DNA from: Chroogloeocystis siderophila 5.2 s.c.1
Lineage (GTDB): Bacteria; Cyanobacteriota; Cyanobacteriia; Cyanobacteriales; Chroococcidiopsidaceae
Assembly (NCBI RefSeq): GCF_001904655.1
Contig: NZ_MRCC01000024.1
Span: 1-59,282, forward strand
Direction: 5' to 3'
DNA length: 59,282 bases
Under the pieces are notes generated by a model that was not told the origin of the DNA, searched no databases, and saw only the letters and a list, made by a program, of their open reading frames with translations. Both the position numbers and the translations under genes were made by a program. Positions 45,167-54,382 of this stretch are shown here, in pieces. Numbering within the stretch: position 1 is the first letter of the stretch; each line of letters starts with the position of its first letter.

Positions 45167-46111
45167 ATGAACAATACTCAACCACGAGTCAGTATTGGTA
45201 TGCCTGTGTACAATGGTGCAATCTATCTTAAATCAGCATTAGATTCACTATTAAATCAGACATTCGCAGATTTTGAAATTATTATTTCTGATAACGGTTC
45301 TACTGACCAAACCGAAGAAATTTGTCGAGCGTATGCTGAGCAAGACTCGCGGATTCGCTATTATCGTAACGAGCAAAATCTTGGCGCTGGCTGGAATTTC
45401 AACCGGGTGTTAGAGCTTGCACATAGCGAGTATTTTAGATGGGCTTGTCATGACGATATATGCGCTCCAGAACTCTTAGAGCAATGTGTTAAAGTACTAG
45501 ACTCTTATCCTTCGATTGTTCTGTGCTACCCAAAAACGATCGTCATTAATGAACATGGGCAGCAAGTAGAAAAATACGTTGATGGTTTTGATCTGCGATC
45601 GCCAAAGCCCCACGAAAGGTTTGCCCAATATCTTAAACTTGTTCGTTTTGGTCATGGCTGTCACCCAATCTTTGGCTTGATTAGGATCGAGACATTGAAA
45701 CGCACAGCGCGCATGGGAATTTATCCTTCCTCGGATCTCGTTCTACTAGGTGAACTAACGCTTCATGGAGAGTTTTATGAAGTGCCTGAATATCTTTTTT
45801 TCAAGCGAGATCATTCTAAGAACTCGGTACGAGCACATCGCGCATTCAAAGATCGTATTGCTTGGTACGATCCAGCAAAAAAAGGAAAATTGCACTTAAC
45901 AAGATGGAAGTGGTTTCTTGAGTATCTTACAGCAATTCAACGCGCTCAACTGAGTTGGAATGAAAAAGCACGTTGCTATCTCCAAATGACAAAATGGGTA
46001 AGTTGGAATTCAATCTTTCTGACAAAAGATTTGATAAAAGCTACACTTTGGCCTTTTCTAAAACCCTTTATTAACCTTGAAGTAGGTCAGAAGGTTAGTA
46101 GAAATGCTTAG
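45167..46111 (+). CDS. Family 2 glycosyltransferase
   Basis: A 314-residue GT-A enzyme. VSIGMPVYNGAIYLKSALDSLL and ISDNGSTDQTEEICRAY form the donor site, and ACHDDICAPE contains the HDD metal motif used in place of DxD. The C-terminal domain has several basic and aromatic stretches and one hydrophobic patch that may sit at the membrane. It lies 48 bases after the Alg13-like gene and probably adds a further repeat-unit sugar. Confidence 0.88.
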   Translation: MNNTQPRVSIGMPVYNGAIYLKSALDSLLNQTFADFEIIISDNGSTDQTEEICRAYAEQDSRIRYYRNEQNLGAGWNFNRVLELAHSEYFRWACHDDICAPELLEQCVKVLDSYPSIVLCYPKTIVINEHGQQVEKYVDGFDLRSPKPHERFAQYLKLVRFGHGCHPIFGLIRIETLKRTARMGIYPSSDLVLLGELTLHGEFYEVPEYLFFKRDHSKNSVRAHRAFKDRIAWYDPAKKGKLHLTRWKWFLEYLTAIQRAQLSWNEKARCYLQMTKWVSWNSIFLTKDLIKATLWPFLKPFINLEVGQKVSRNA

Positions 46112-46157
46112 CTATTAGTAATGCTCCCGTGTAAATCAATTTCAAAGGGAAGTAGAT

Positions 46158-46877
46158 ATGGCATTTAAACTGAGCCTCAAGTCAGCACCACTTTTAAAAA
46201 CACTTGCTGATGACAGAAAGCCTAACTCTCTATCTAGTAAATTAAGACAAAAAAGATTTGCTGTATTTACAAAACTTGTAAAAAATCATTGCGAAAAGAC
46301 AAAGGGTTTAGTAAGAATTATTGATGTAGGTGGCACACCTACAGTTTGGGAAAGGAATTTACCTTTGCTAAAACAGCTATGTCCAGTAACTCAGGTTAAA
46401 GTCGTAGTTGCTAATATCAAAGACTATCGAACTAGTTGTATAGATATTAACTGTGTTATTGCTAATGCCACAAAAATGAACCAGTTTAAAGACAAAGAAT
46501 TTGATATTGTTTTTTCAAATTCTGTCATTGAGCATGTTGGTGATTTTGAAGCACAAAAAGCAATGGCTAACGAAATTCTAAGAATAGGTAAAGTATATTT
46601 TGTACAAACACCAAACTTCTATTTTCCTATAGAACCACATTTCCTTTTTCCTTTTTTTCAATTTTTCCCTCTTCCATTAAAAGTTTGGTTAATTCGTAAT
46701 TTCGATTTAGGATGGCGGAGGAAAGCACCTACCTTGGATACTGCACTTGTACTTATTAATTCTGTAAAGCTCTTGACCAAGAAACAGCTAATCAGTCTCT
46801 TTCCCCAAGCTAATCTTTTTGAAGAAAAGATTTTTAGTTTAACTAAATCTTTTATTCTGTATGGCGAATCTCCCTAG
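46158..46877 (+). CDS. Class I SAM-dependent methyltransferase
   Basis: A 239-residue methyltransferase. The SAM motif is RIIDVGGTPTVWERN (about 54-68), with an acidic ribose-binding region and the post-motif segment EFDIVFSNSVIEHVGDFE near 115-132. It then has QTPNFYFPIEPHFLFPFFQF, typical of glycan-locus methyltransferases of the type-11/23 class. Probably it O-methylates a sugar of the EPS. The gene is AT-rich like its neighbours and is convergent with the lyase on the opposite strand. Confidence 0.82.
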   Translation: MAFKLSLKSAPLLKTLADDRKPNSLSSKLRQKRFAVFTKLVKNHCEKTKGLVRIIDVGGTPTVWERNLPLLKQLCPVTQVKVVVANIKDYRTSCIDINCVIANATKMNQFKDKEFDIVFSNSVIEHVGDFEAQKAMANEILRIGKVYFVQTPNFYFPIEPHFLFPFFQFFPLPLKVWLIRNFDLGWRRKAPTLDTALVLINSVKLLTKKQLISLFPQANLFEEKIFSLTKSFILYGESP

Positions 46878-46983
46878 AATCTAGGGCAAAACTTAAACAA
46901 TAACAAATTTGCAAGATTTGGCTGTCTTGAACACTGAAATAGTCCACATAAAATAAGCATGTTGAGGAGAGGCTTGATAAAAA

Positions 46984-48402
46984 CTATTCAATACTAAAGT
47001 TATCAAAAGTTGCTGAGTTATTATAACTCCCCAAGCCTGCACGCCCTCCAGTAAATGTTGTATCTTTAGCTGTTGCTTGCAAACTTCCATTGCGATACAC
47101 CTCAATTGTATCTTTTGTTTTTTCGATTCTGATGTTATATGTAGTTCCTCCTTGGATCGTGGAATTAAAGTTCGCAAGTTGTGTAGAAACTCCTCCTACC
47201 ACTCTAAAAATTCCATTAGTGTGCCTGTTGTCACTTTCGTTAAAGCTAGCATAGTAATAATTATTACCATCTTGGTAATTAAAGATAATTGAAAAGTCAT
47301 CCCAACTACTTGATGTTGCTGTTGAGCTTGCATCTGCCTTTAGTACAAAGCTTTCAGGCAGAATGTTTTTGTGAACAGATATATTTCTGTTGTGCGCTTG
47401 CGACAAGCCACCGTTAGCATATGTTAGTAAGTACTTCCCGTTACTGACACTCCAAGCTCCACCGGATTGAACACTAAAATTGCTAGCTGAGGAGGAAAAG
47501 TCTTCAAATGTGCTTTGTGGAGCTTCCGGTTGTGGCTTTGGTTCACTATAAGAGCCAGGAGGTGCAACATCTTCAAACTTAGCATTGGCATCGCCTAAGC
47601 GATATTCGTCTGTATAAAGATATCGAGGCGCAGCACCGCTAAAATTTGGATCGCCTTTGTACAATCCCATCTTGAAGTATGGTCCACTGCGTTCGCCATT
47701 CCAATAAGTACGCCCAGAGTAGTTTACCTTTTGAACGTATGCTTCATTACCAATTTTCATCCAAAGTTTAACGAAGCCATCAGTATTTCCCGTCCATTTT
47801 GCTTGCATGACAAAATCTACCCATTTTCCGCGTACTTCAGAGAGATTTGCCAAGGTATATCTTGTACATTCAGTCTCAGAAGTTGTGCCTTGTCTTTGCA
47901 GTCTGAAACTGATCGAATCACCACTTCTAATCATATATGAACCAGCTGCACCGCAAGCTAATTTGCGGACACTAGGGTATATAGGCCATTGTGCAAGAAT
48001 ATCATAATCATCTGATGGGTTGTCCCAGTTAGAAGGAATAAACATTGACCAGCCATACCAATAAGTTTCTCCAATAACAGAGCGCCTCATTGATAATTCA
48101 GAACGTTCTCCACAACGATTTACCCAGTGTAAGAAAGCTTGTTTTCCTGCTCGAATAGGATGAGCATTATTGTTGGTGAAAGTAGTTACGTTTTCCAGTT
48201 TGTTACATGTAGAGCCACCCTTTGAGGTCGAATGTTCACGCGATCGCGCATCTGCAATGTCTTCTGTTACTGATTCTATAACTGCTGCGTGCGAACTATT
48301 TGCTCCTATTAATAGAAGTAAAGTTGTACTTAGAAGCAAACTGGATAAGCGCAAAGACGTGTTTTTCTGAGGTCTTGTACGTAAAAAATTACAACACTTC
48401 AT
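46984..48402 (-). CDS. Secreted polysaccharide lyase with C-terminal ConA-like domain
   Basis: A 472-residue protein. After a signal peptide (cleavage after SHA near 39), residues 40-290 match the lyase at 43044-43904 closely (VIESVTEDIADARSREHS against VIDSVTEDISQARAREYS). The linker PKPQPEAPQ leads to a second beta-rich domain (about 300-472) ending DTTFTGGRAGLGSYNNSATFDNFSIE, a concanavalin-like glucan-binding fold (family 16-type/LamG-like). The C-terminal domain probably tethers the enzyme to glycan. It is transcribed against the EPS genes, so it has its own promoter. Confidence 0.82.
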   Translation of the reverse strand: MKCCNFLRTRPQKNTSLRLSSLLLSTTLLLLIGANSSHAAVIESVTEDIADARSREHSTSKGGSTCNKLENVTTFTNNNAHPIRAGKQAFLHWVNRCGERSELSMRRSVIGETYWYGWSMFIPSNWDNPSDDYDILAQWPIYPSVRKLACGAAGSYMIRSGDSISFRLQRQGTTSETECTRYTLANLSEVRGKWVDFVMQAKWTGNTDGFVKLWMKIGNEAYVQKVNYSGRTYWNGERSGPYFKMGLYKGDPNFSGAAPRYLYTDEYRLGDANAKFEDVAPPGSYSEPKPQPEAPQSTFEDFSSSASNFSVQSGGAWSVSNGKYLLTYANGGLSQAHNRNISVHKNILPESFVLKADASSTATSSSWDDFSIIFNYQDGNNYYYASFNESDNRHTNGIFRVVGGVSTQLANFNSTIQGGTTYNIRIEKTKDTIEVYRNGSLQATAKDTTFTGGRAGLGSYNNSATFDNFSIE

Positions 48403-49062
48403 TTTTGAATTATTCCTTTGAGAAACTGATTGTTTTAGTTTTAACTACGCGATCCTTTTAAAAAGTTTGAGTAAGCAAATCAACTAATAACTTTTGTGAA
48501 AAATCGCAATTCTTTAATGTAGTTTCATAAAAATAAACTACAACTTAGAGTAGGTTTTAAAAAACAAGGAAGCCAAGGGGGAAATTACTGAATTTACACT
48601 TCAGTAATCACACTTTAGAAATATTTGCTTGTGACAAAATGATTCGGTGTAATTACTACAGTAAATCTACGGATGAAAATCAATGTATGTGACATTTATT
48701 TTCTAGGAGAAAGATAGATGCTGGTAAAAGAACATAGCAAAAGCACTAATTTAATGATTTTGCACGTATGTTCTTCTAAAAAAAAACTACCGTCAACACA
48801 TATAAATTCAGTAAAATCCAGATAATTTTGTAGCTTACAAAGAAAAATATAGAAGTAGTACTCGTAGGTAAGTTTTTGTTTTGATTTATTCAATTAATCA
48901 AAGCTTTCAATATGAAGCATTCTTCTCCAATTAAAATATTTGACGAGATTACTAAATTGAGATTTTTTTATTTGAGAGAATAGCTACTTCGAGGCTAGTT
49001 CTTGTTAGCTCAATAGCGCATGTAAATGGACACAAACACTAATTTAAAAACGAGGAGAGCTT
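48403..49062. other. Intergenic region between divergent EPS genes
   Basis: About 660 AT-rich bases between the lyase (minus) and the rfbF gene (plus). The clearest structure is a 9-bp inverted repeat, ATTACTGAA (48584-48592) with TTCAGTAAT (48600-48608), 182 bases upstream of the lyase gene, possibly an operator. A minus-strand frame at 48696-48893 is open but has no coding signal. Divergent promoters should lie here. Confidence 0.45.
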
Positions 49063-49836
49063 ATGAAAGCAGTAATCTTGGCGGGAGGATTGGGAACACG
49101 GATTAGTGAAGAAACCGCAATTAAGCCAAAGCCAATGGTTGAAATTGGAGGTAAACCGATTTTATGGCATATCATGAAAATTTATGCCACCCACGGTATT
49201 AACGATTTCATTATCTGTTGCGGTTACAAAGGATATGTGATTAAGGAGTACTTTGCAAACTACTTCTTACATATGTCTGATGTCACGTTTGATATGCGGT
49301 TTAATCAGATGAATGTGCATTGTGGTTATGCTGAACCGTGGCGCGTGACTTTAGTGGATACAGGAGAGTCTACAATGACCGGAGGGCGGTTGAAGCGTGT
49401 CAGAGAACATGTAGGCAATAGTACATTTTGTTTTACCTATGGTGATGGAGTGAGCAACGTCAACATCACGAAACTCTTAGAGTTTCATAAACAACAAAAA
49501 ACCCAAGCGACCCTAACAGCAGTCCAACCACCTGGGCGTTTTGGTGCAATTTGTTTAGCAGAAGAGCAAACAAAGATTACTTCTTTTAAAGAAAAACCAG
49601 GTGGTGATGGTGCTTGGATTAATGGTGGTTACTTTGTCCTCGAACCAGAGGTCATCGACTATATTGCTGGTGACAGTACAGTGTGGGAACAAGAGCCGTT
49701 AGAAAAATTAGCTCACTTAGAGCAGTTATCGGCATACAAGCACGATGGTTTTTGGCAGCCAATGGATACTTTACGGGATAAAAACTATCTAGAAAACTTA
49801 TGGCAGAAAGGGCAAGCGCCTTGGAAGGTGTGGTAA
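49063..49836 (+). CDS. rfbF: Glucose-1-phosphate cytidylyltransferase
   Basis: It makes CDP-glucose from CTP and glucose-1-phosphate, the first step towards CDP-linked deoxy sugars. The N-terminal [20 protein letters not shown] binds the nucleotide and phosphate, followed by the cytidylyltransferase-specific [27 protein letters not shown] and [10 protein letters not shown]. The 257-residue length matches RfbF. An AGGAG sequence lies 6-9 bases before the ATG. The usual partner CDP-glucose 4,6-dehydratase (RfbG) is not in view; the SDR at 53313 is another epimerase or dehydratase. Confidence 0.92.
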   Translation: MKAVILAGGLGTRISEETAIKPKPMVEIGGKPILWHIMKIYATHGINDFIICCGYKGYVIKEYFANYFLHMSDVTFDMRFNQMNVHCGYAEPWRVTLVDTGESTMTGGRLKRVREHVGNSTFCFTYGDGVSNVNITKLLEFHKQQKTQATLTAVQPPGRFGAICLAEEQTKITSFKEKPGGDGAWINGGYFVLEPEVIDYIAGDSTVWEQEPLEKLAHLEQLSAYKHDGFWQPMDTLRDKNYLENLWQKGQAPWKVW

Positions 49837-49903
49837 AGATTCCCTTGAGGGTTCACAGCTATCATCACAATGCAATTTAACTTCCAAAGGCAAAAACATT
49901 CTT

Positions 49904-51118
49904 ATGTACGATTATGCAGTTATCGGTGGTGGGATTGTTGGTCTGGCTGCGGCGATCGCAGTGAGCAAACGTTATCCTGCGGCTCGGATTGTCGTCTTAG
50001 AAAAAGAACAAACTTGGGCAAGTCACCAAACCGGAAACAATAGCGGTGTCATTCACTCAGGAATTTACTACAAACCAGGTAGTTACAAAGCTCAGTTCTG
50101 CCGTGAGGGTAACCGCTCGATGGTAGAGTTTTGTCAACAGCATAATATTGCGCATGAAGTTTGTGGCAAGGTAATTGTCGCAACTGAACACCACGAATTA
50201 CTAATGTTGGAGAACTTGTATCAACGCGGTTTGGCAAATGGATTACAAGTAAAGCAGTTGCATGCAGAACAAGTGAAAGAAATTGAGCCACACGTTCAGT
50301 GCTTAGCGGGCTTACGAGTACCTTCGACAGGAATTGTTGATTACAAGCAAGTTTGTCAAAAATACGTCGAAATTTTTCAAGCCCAGTCAGGTGAACTGCG
50401 TTTGAATACCCAGGTCAAGAAAATCTCGACTCGTAGCGATACTACAATCCTAGAAACGAACAATGGCATCTTTGAAACTCGGTTTGTGATTAATTGTGCC
50501 GGATTGCATAGCGATCGCATTGCGCAATTAACCAACATAAATCCTGAAGCAAAAATAGTTCCTTTTAGAGGGGAGTACTACGAACTCAAGCCAGAAAAAC
50601 GCTATTTGGTAAAAAGCTTAATTTATCCTGTACCTAATCCAGCATTTCCGTTTCTAGGCGTACACTTTACACGAATGATTGATGGTACAGTTCACGCTGG
50701 CCCTAATGCCGTTCTGAGTTTCAAGCGAGAAGGTTATCACAAAACAGATTTTAATTTGCGCGATTTTGCAGAAGTCATGACTTATTTTGGTTTCTGGAAA
50801 TTAGCAGCAAAACACGCCGCAGAAGGGCTGCAAGAAATAGTTCGCTCCTACTCAAAGACAGCATTCGTGCGCAGTTTGCAACGGTTAATTCCAGAAGTAA
50901 CAGAAGACGATGTAATACCTACTCACGCAGGTGTCAGAGCGCAAGCTTTGCGTTCTGATGGACAACTCGTCGATGATTTTCTACTGGTATCTTCGCAAAA
51001 TGCGCTTCATGTATGCAATGCCCCTTCTCCAGCAGCAACTTCCTCGCTAGAGATTGGTAAAGAAATTGCGTCGCAGGTTCCTGAGCGCTCGCGTTTGCAA
51101 GTAGCACTTACAGTTTAG
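49904..51118 (+). CDS. lhgO: FAD-dependent oxidoreductase, L-2-hydroxyglutarate oxidase type
   Basis: A 404-residue DAO-fold flavoenzyme. The N-terminal GGGIVGLAAAIAVSKRYP binds FAD, then QTGNNSGVIHSGIYYKPGSYK is the LhgO signature and CAGLHSDRIA follows in the middle. In enterobacteria LhgO oxidises L-2-hydroxyglutarate. In a sugar locus such enzymes may instead act on a sugar acid or alcohol, so the exact substrate is uncertain. It lies 67 bases after rfbF in the same direction. Confidence 0.82.
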   Translation: MYDYAVIGGGIVGLAAAIAVSKRYPAARIVVLEKEQTWASHQTGNNSGVIHSGIYYKPGSYKAQFCREGNRSMVEFCQQHNIAHEVCGKVIVATEHHELLMLENLYQRGLANGLQVKQLHAEQVKEIEPHVQCLAGLRVPSTGIVDYKQVCQKYVEIFQAQSGELRLNTQVKKISTRSDTTILETNNGIFETRFVINCAGLHSDRIAQLTNINPEAKIVPFRGEYYELKPEKRYLVKSLIYPVPNPAFPFLGVHFTRMIDGTVHAGPNAVLSFKREGYHKTDFNLRDFAEVMTYFGFWKLAAKHAAEGLQEIVRSYSKTAFVRSLQRLIPEVTEDDVIPTHAGVRAQALRSDGQLVDDFLLVSSQNALHVCNAPSPAATSSLEIGKEIASQVPERSRLQVALTV

Positions 51119-51438
51119 TCACTAGTTACCTCTTATTCGTATAAGTTTTAAACTGCCGTAAGTCAGAAATATTGGTATCAGCTTCCTCGATATTTTGTCG
51201 GAAGCTGATAGCTTATATATTGCTGGAAAAATTGAAATAATGATAAATGCTTGCAATGAATTCGTTGACTATAGTGACTCTCCTTAGGAACATTAGTGCT
51301 TTTATTCACCAGTACTCTTAAGAAGAAAATTCTGGTCGTCTAAGAGCAATTACTGGTGAAAGTAAGTTTGCGCTGCGTCAAAAGATTGTTAGCTTAAATA
51401 TTTGCTGATTCATCTACCTCCAACTCATAGTGAAAGAA

Positions 51439-51810
51439 AATTTGCTTCGAGAATTTATATCTCAAGACCGAAAGCCGTAGGGGGAAAGCAACAAATGAAG
51501 ATGAAGTCATCGCAGCTTCGACTCTTTATGGATTTAAAGCTTACACCATAGAAAACTTAAGCTTTGCTAAACAGGTGAGATTATTTTCACAAGCGGAAAC
51601 TGTTGTACCAACTCATGGTACTGGTTTAACCAATATAATATTTGCACAAAATCTAACTGTAGTTGCTCGATTCACTCGATTCATTTGTTACTCCTAAGTT
51701 TTTTATTAGCAAAAGCTTTTAGTTTTTGCCACGAATGCTTAACATCAGGTAGGCAAGTGCAGTTACAATACAGTCAAAAGTTCAATGAAGTATAAGTTCA
51801 GTCGATATAC
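51439..51810 (+). pseudogene. Remnant of a GT61 glycosyltransferase
   Basis: Broken sequence homologous to the C-terminal third of the neighbouring GT61 gene. It reads FASRIYIS, then after a shift NEDEVIAASTLYGFKAY, NLSFAKQVRLFSQAE and THGTGLTNIIF, then LLAKAF and QYSQKFN in later frames with stops in between. The matching intact stretches at about 52770-53120 read NEDEVLAALTPYGFKAY and THGAGLTNMIF. The catalytic end is not contiguous, so it is not functional. A tandem duplication followed by decay is the simplest origin. Confidence 0.85.
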
Positions 51811-51854
51811 CCCAACTACAGAACCTTATTGTTAAGTTATTTAGCGGCAATTTG

Positions 51855-51877
51855 CTCTTTTTAAGAGTCTTTTTTTT
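51855..51877 (+). terminator. Terminator after the GT61 remnant
   Basis: CTCTT (51855-51859) pairs with AAGAG (51863-51867), then TCTTTTTTTT follows. The stem is short but the T-run is good. It separates lhgO and the remnant from the intact GT61 gene. Confidence 0.6.
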
Positions 51878-51965
51878 GGGGTTTCTAGTGGTACTTATTA
51901 TCCATAATTTTGCTATGTGTAAAATCACTATTTTACAGAACTAGAGTCATTATATTAAGAACATC

Positions 51966-53222
51966 ATGCAGGCAATTATCTACGCTATCAAAAAGAAGAT
52001 TTTAGTGGGTCGATTGAAAGCAATTTCTATAGTGGCTAAGTACACGCTACGCCAATGGTTGTTTAAGCCCCTGACAAAAATAGTCGGCTTAAAAATTCTT
52101 GCTCAAGAAGATGTTTTAGCAGAAAAAGACAAATATCAAGTTTGGGAATTTGGTTTTCCAGAAACAGTTATCGCTGATGAAATACGTGAAAGTACAGATG
52201 AGATTCCTCAACTCATCCACAGTCATACTGGCGTTATTAATTTTGGCAAACCCTTCGTCTTTACAGTAACGAACGCTCAGCTTGTAGGTCCAGCAGTAGT
52301 TGGGTTTGATGAACCAGGAAATCTGATTGCAGAGACATTTCCTGGTATTGGTAACATCAAAAAATATTTACCAACGCGAACTTTGTTATTCAAAAGCTTA
52401 CCTCGAATCAAAGTTCCGCAGTTAGAAACAGCATATTCGTTGGTTAATTGGAGGTCTCAAAACTACTATCATTGGGTAACCGATTGTTTGATTCGTTTAA
52501 AGGGACTAGAACACTACCGCGAACAAACCGGAAACAAACCGTTACTCATTATTCAAGCAAATCCACTGAAATGGCAAGTAGAATCACTGAGACTTTTAGG
52601 GTATGAGCCAGAGAATTGTATTCAATGGAAAGTACCAAGAGTAGAAGTCAAGCACTTAGTCGTTGCATCTGCGCAACGCGAACGGCGAACACCTTCTCCC
52701 GCAGCGTGTGTATGGCTGCGCGAACAGATGCTAAGTCATCTACCTGCGATTGATAGCGAACAAAATTTTGCCTCAAGAATCTACATTTCAAGAGCCAACG
52801 CAGTCGGTAGAAAAGTCGCTAATGAAGATGAGGTTTTAGCAGCTTTGACTCCTTATGGTTTTAAAGCCTACATACTGGAAAACTTGAGCTTCGCCGATCA
52901 AGTGAGGCTATTTTCACAAGCAGAAATCGTTGTAGCGACTCACGGTGCTGGTTTAACCAATATGATATTTGGCAAGAACTTGACCGTAATCGAGCTTTTT
53001 GATTCATTTTTGACGCCAGATTATTTTCTACTTGCAAAAGCGTTAGGTTTTAACTACAAATTCCTAACATCTGGGAAAAAAACGCAGTTTCAGTACAGTA
53101 AGAAGTTTAATGCAGTATCAGTTGATATCGCGAAATTGCAGGCACTACTTACCAAGCTTCTTGATACTTCTGATTTCTGGAATGTTACTCAAGATCGCCA
53201 ACCTGTGAATACGATTTCTTGA
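51966..53222 (+). CDS. Family 61-like glycosyltransferase (DUF563)
   Basis: A 418-residue protein with the GT61/DUF563 architecture. The middle has the segment YHWVTDCLIRLKGLEHYREQ, and the C-terminal part has the conserved SRIYISRANAVGRKVANEDEV, LFSQAEIVVATHGAGLTNMIF and ELFDSFLTPDYFLLAK. GT61 enzymes add xylose, arabinose or other sugars to glycans. It probably transfers a repeat-unit or side-chain sugar. A decayed copy of its C-terminal third lies just upstream. Good ATG start; no membrane segment is evident. Confidence 0.85.
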   Translation: MQAIIYAIKKKILVGRLKAISIVAKYTLRQWLFKPLTKIVGLKILAQEDVLAEKDKYQVWEFGFPETVIADEIRESTDEIPQLIHSHTGVINFGKPFVFTVTNAQLVGPAVVGFDEPGNLIAETFPGIGNIKKYLPTRTLLFKSLPRIKVPQLETAYSLVNWRSQNYYHWVTDCLIRLKGLEHYREQTGNKPLLIIQANPLKWQVESLRLLGYEPENCIQWKVPRVEVKHLVVASAQRERRTPSPAACVWLREQMLSHLPAIDSEQNFASRIYISRANAVGRKVANEDEVLAALTPYGFKAYILENLSFADQVRLFSQAEIVVATHGAGLTNMIFGKNLTVIELFDSFLTPDYFLLAKALGFNYKFLTSGKKTQFQYSKKFNAVSVDIAKLQALLTKLLDTSDFWNVTQDRQPVNTIS

Positions 53223-53312
53223 ACAAAATGCGATCGCCTACGCAAAGCGCAGTACCAGCAGCGATCGCGGATGTCACATCTAAAAATACCCATTAGCGTG
53301 TAAATCAAACTT

Positions 53313-54338
53313 ATGAACGTACTTGTTACCGGAACAGAAGGCTACATCGGCTCGTTACTTGCTCCTATGCTGATTCAACGCGGACATAAAGTATTAGGGG
53401 TAGACACTGGTTTTTACAAAGTTGGTTGGCTATACAACGGTACTGAATACACTGCCAAAACCTACAACAAAGATATTCGACGCATTACCCCAGAAGATCT
53501 TCAAGATGTTGATGCTGTGGTACATATGGCAGAACTCTCAAACGATCCCACCGGACAACTTGCTCCCAATATTACCTACGACATCAATCACAAAGGTTCG
53601 GTACGCTTGGCAGAACTCGCAAAAGCCGCAGGTGTACGCCGCTTTGTCTATATGTCTTCTTGCAGTGTATACGGTGTCGCCACTGGCAATGATGTCACTG
53701 AAGAATCTGCCGTAAATCCGCAAACAGCTTACGCCGAATGTAAAACGCTAGTCGAGCGTGACGTTCAGGCAATGGCAGATGATAGTTTTTCTCCTACTTT
53801 CATGCGTAATGCTACCGCGTTTGGCGCTTCTCCTAGAATGCGTTTTGATATTGTGTTGAATAACTTGGCAGGTCTTGCTTGGACAACCAAAGAAATAAAA
53901 ATGACGAGCGATGGTACTCCTTGGCGTCCATTGGTTCATGTCCTCGATATTTGCAAAGCGATCGCCTGTGTGTTAGAAGCACCGCGCGATATTATTCACA
54001 ATCAAATCTTTAACGTAGGAGATAGCGCGAATAACTATCGAGTCCGCGAAATTGCTGAAATTGTTGCTGATGTCTTTCCAGGTTGCCAATTGAGTTTTGG
54101 TGATAACGGTTCAGATAACCGCAGCTATCGCGTTTCGTTTGAGAAGATTAACAAAACACTGCCAGGATTTAAATGCGACTGGAATGCTTTATCCGGCGCA
54201 CAGCAGTTGTTTAACTATTTCACGCTGATTGATATGTCAACAGAAACCTTCTTATTTAGAGGATTCACGCGTCTCAAACAACTTGAGCATCTCATCAACA
54301 CGCAGCAAATTGACGAAAACTTCTTCTGGACTTACTAA
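53313..54338 (+). CDS. NAD-dependent epimerase/dehydratase (extended SDR)
   Basis: A nucleotide-sugar modifying enzyme of 341 residues. The Rossmann motif VTGTEGYIGSLLAPML opens the protein, the catalytic tyrosine motif is Y140-x3-K144 (NPQTAYAECK), and SSCSVYGVATGND supplies the conserved Ser. It ends with a substrate-domain segment FDIVLNNLAGLAWTT that is common to GDP/dTDP/CDP-sugar epimerases. The exact sugar is uncertain; with RfbF nearby a CDP-sugar is possible. It starts 90 bases after the GT61 gene. Confidence 0.88.
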   Translation: MNVLVTGTEGYIGSLLAPMLIQRGHKVLGVDTGFYKVGWLYNGTEYTAKTYNKDIRRITPEDLQDVDAVVHMAELSNDPTGQLAPNITYDINHKGSVRLAELAKAAGVRRFVYMSSCSVYGVATGNDVTEESAVNPQTAYAECKTLVERDVQAMADDSFSPTFMRNATAFGASPRMRFDIVLNNLAGLAWTTKEIKMTSDGTPWRPLVHVLDICKAIACVLEAPRDIIHNQIFNVGDSANNYRVREIAEIVADVFPGCQLSFGDNGSDNRSYRVSFEKINKTLPGFKCDWNALSGAQQLFNYFTLIDMSTETFLFRGFTRLKQLEHLINTQQIDENFFWTY

Positions 54339-54382
54339 AACATCGTCCAAACGGTTCTCAAGATAGCAAGAGGTCATTACAT

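Noticed and set aside
48696-48893. Minus-strand open frame between the lyase and rfbF genes
   Set aside because: AT-rich, Lys/Tyr/Phe-rich translation of non-coding sequence; no start signal or family resemblance.
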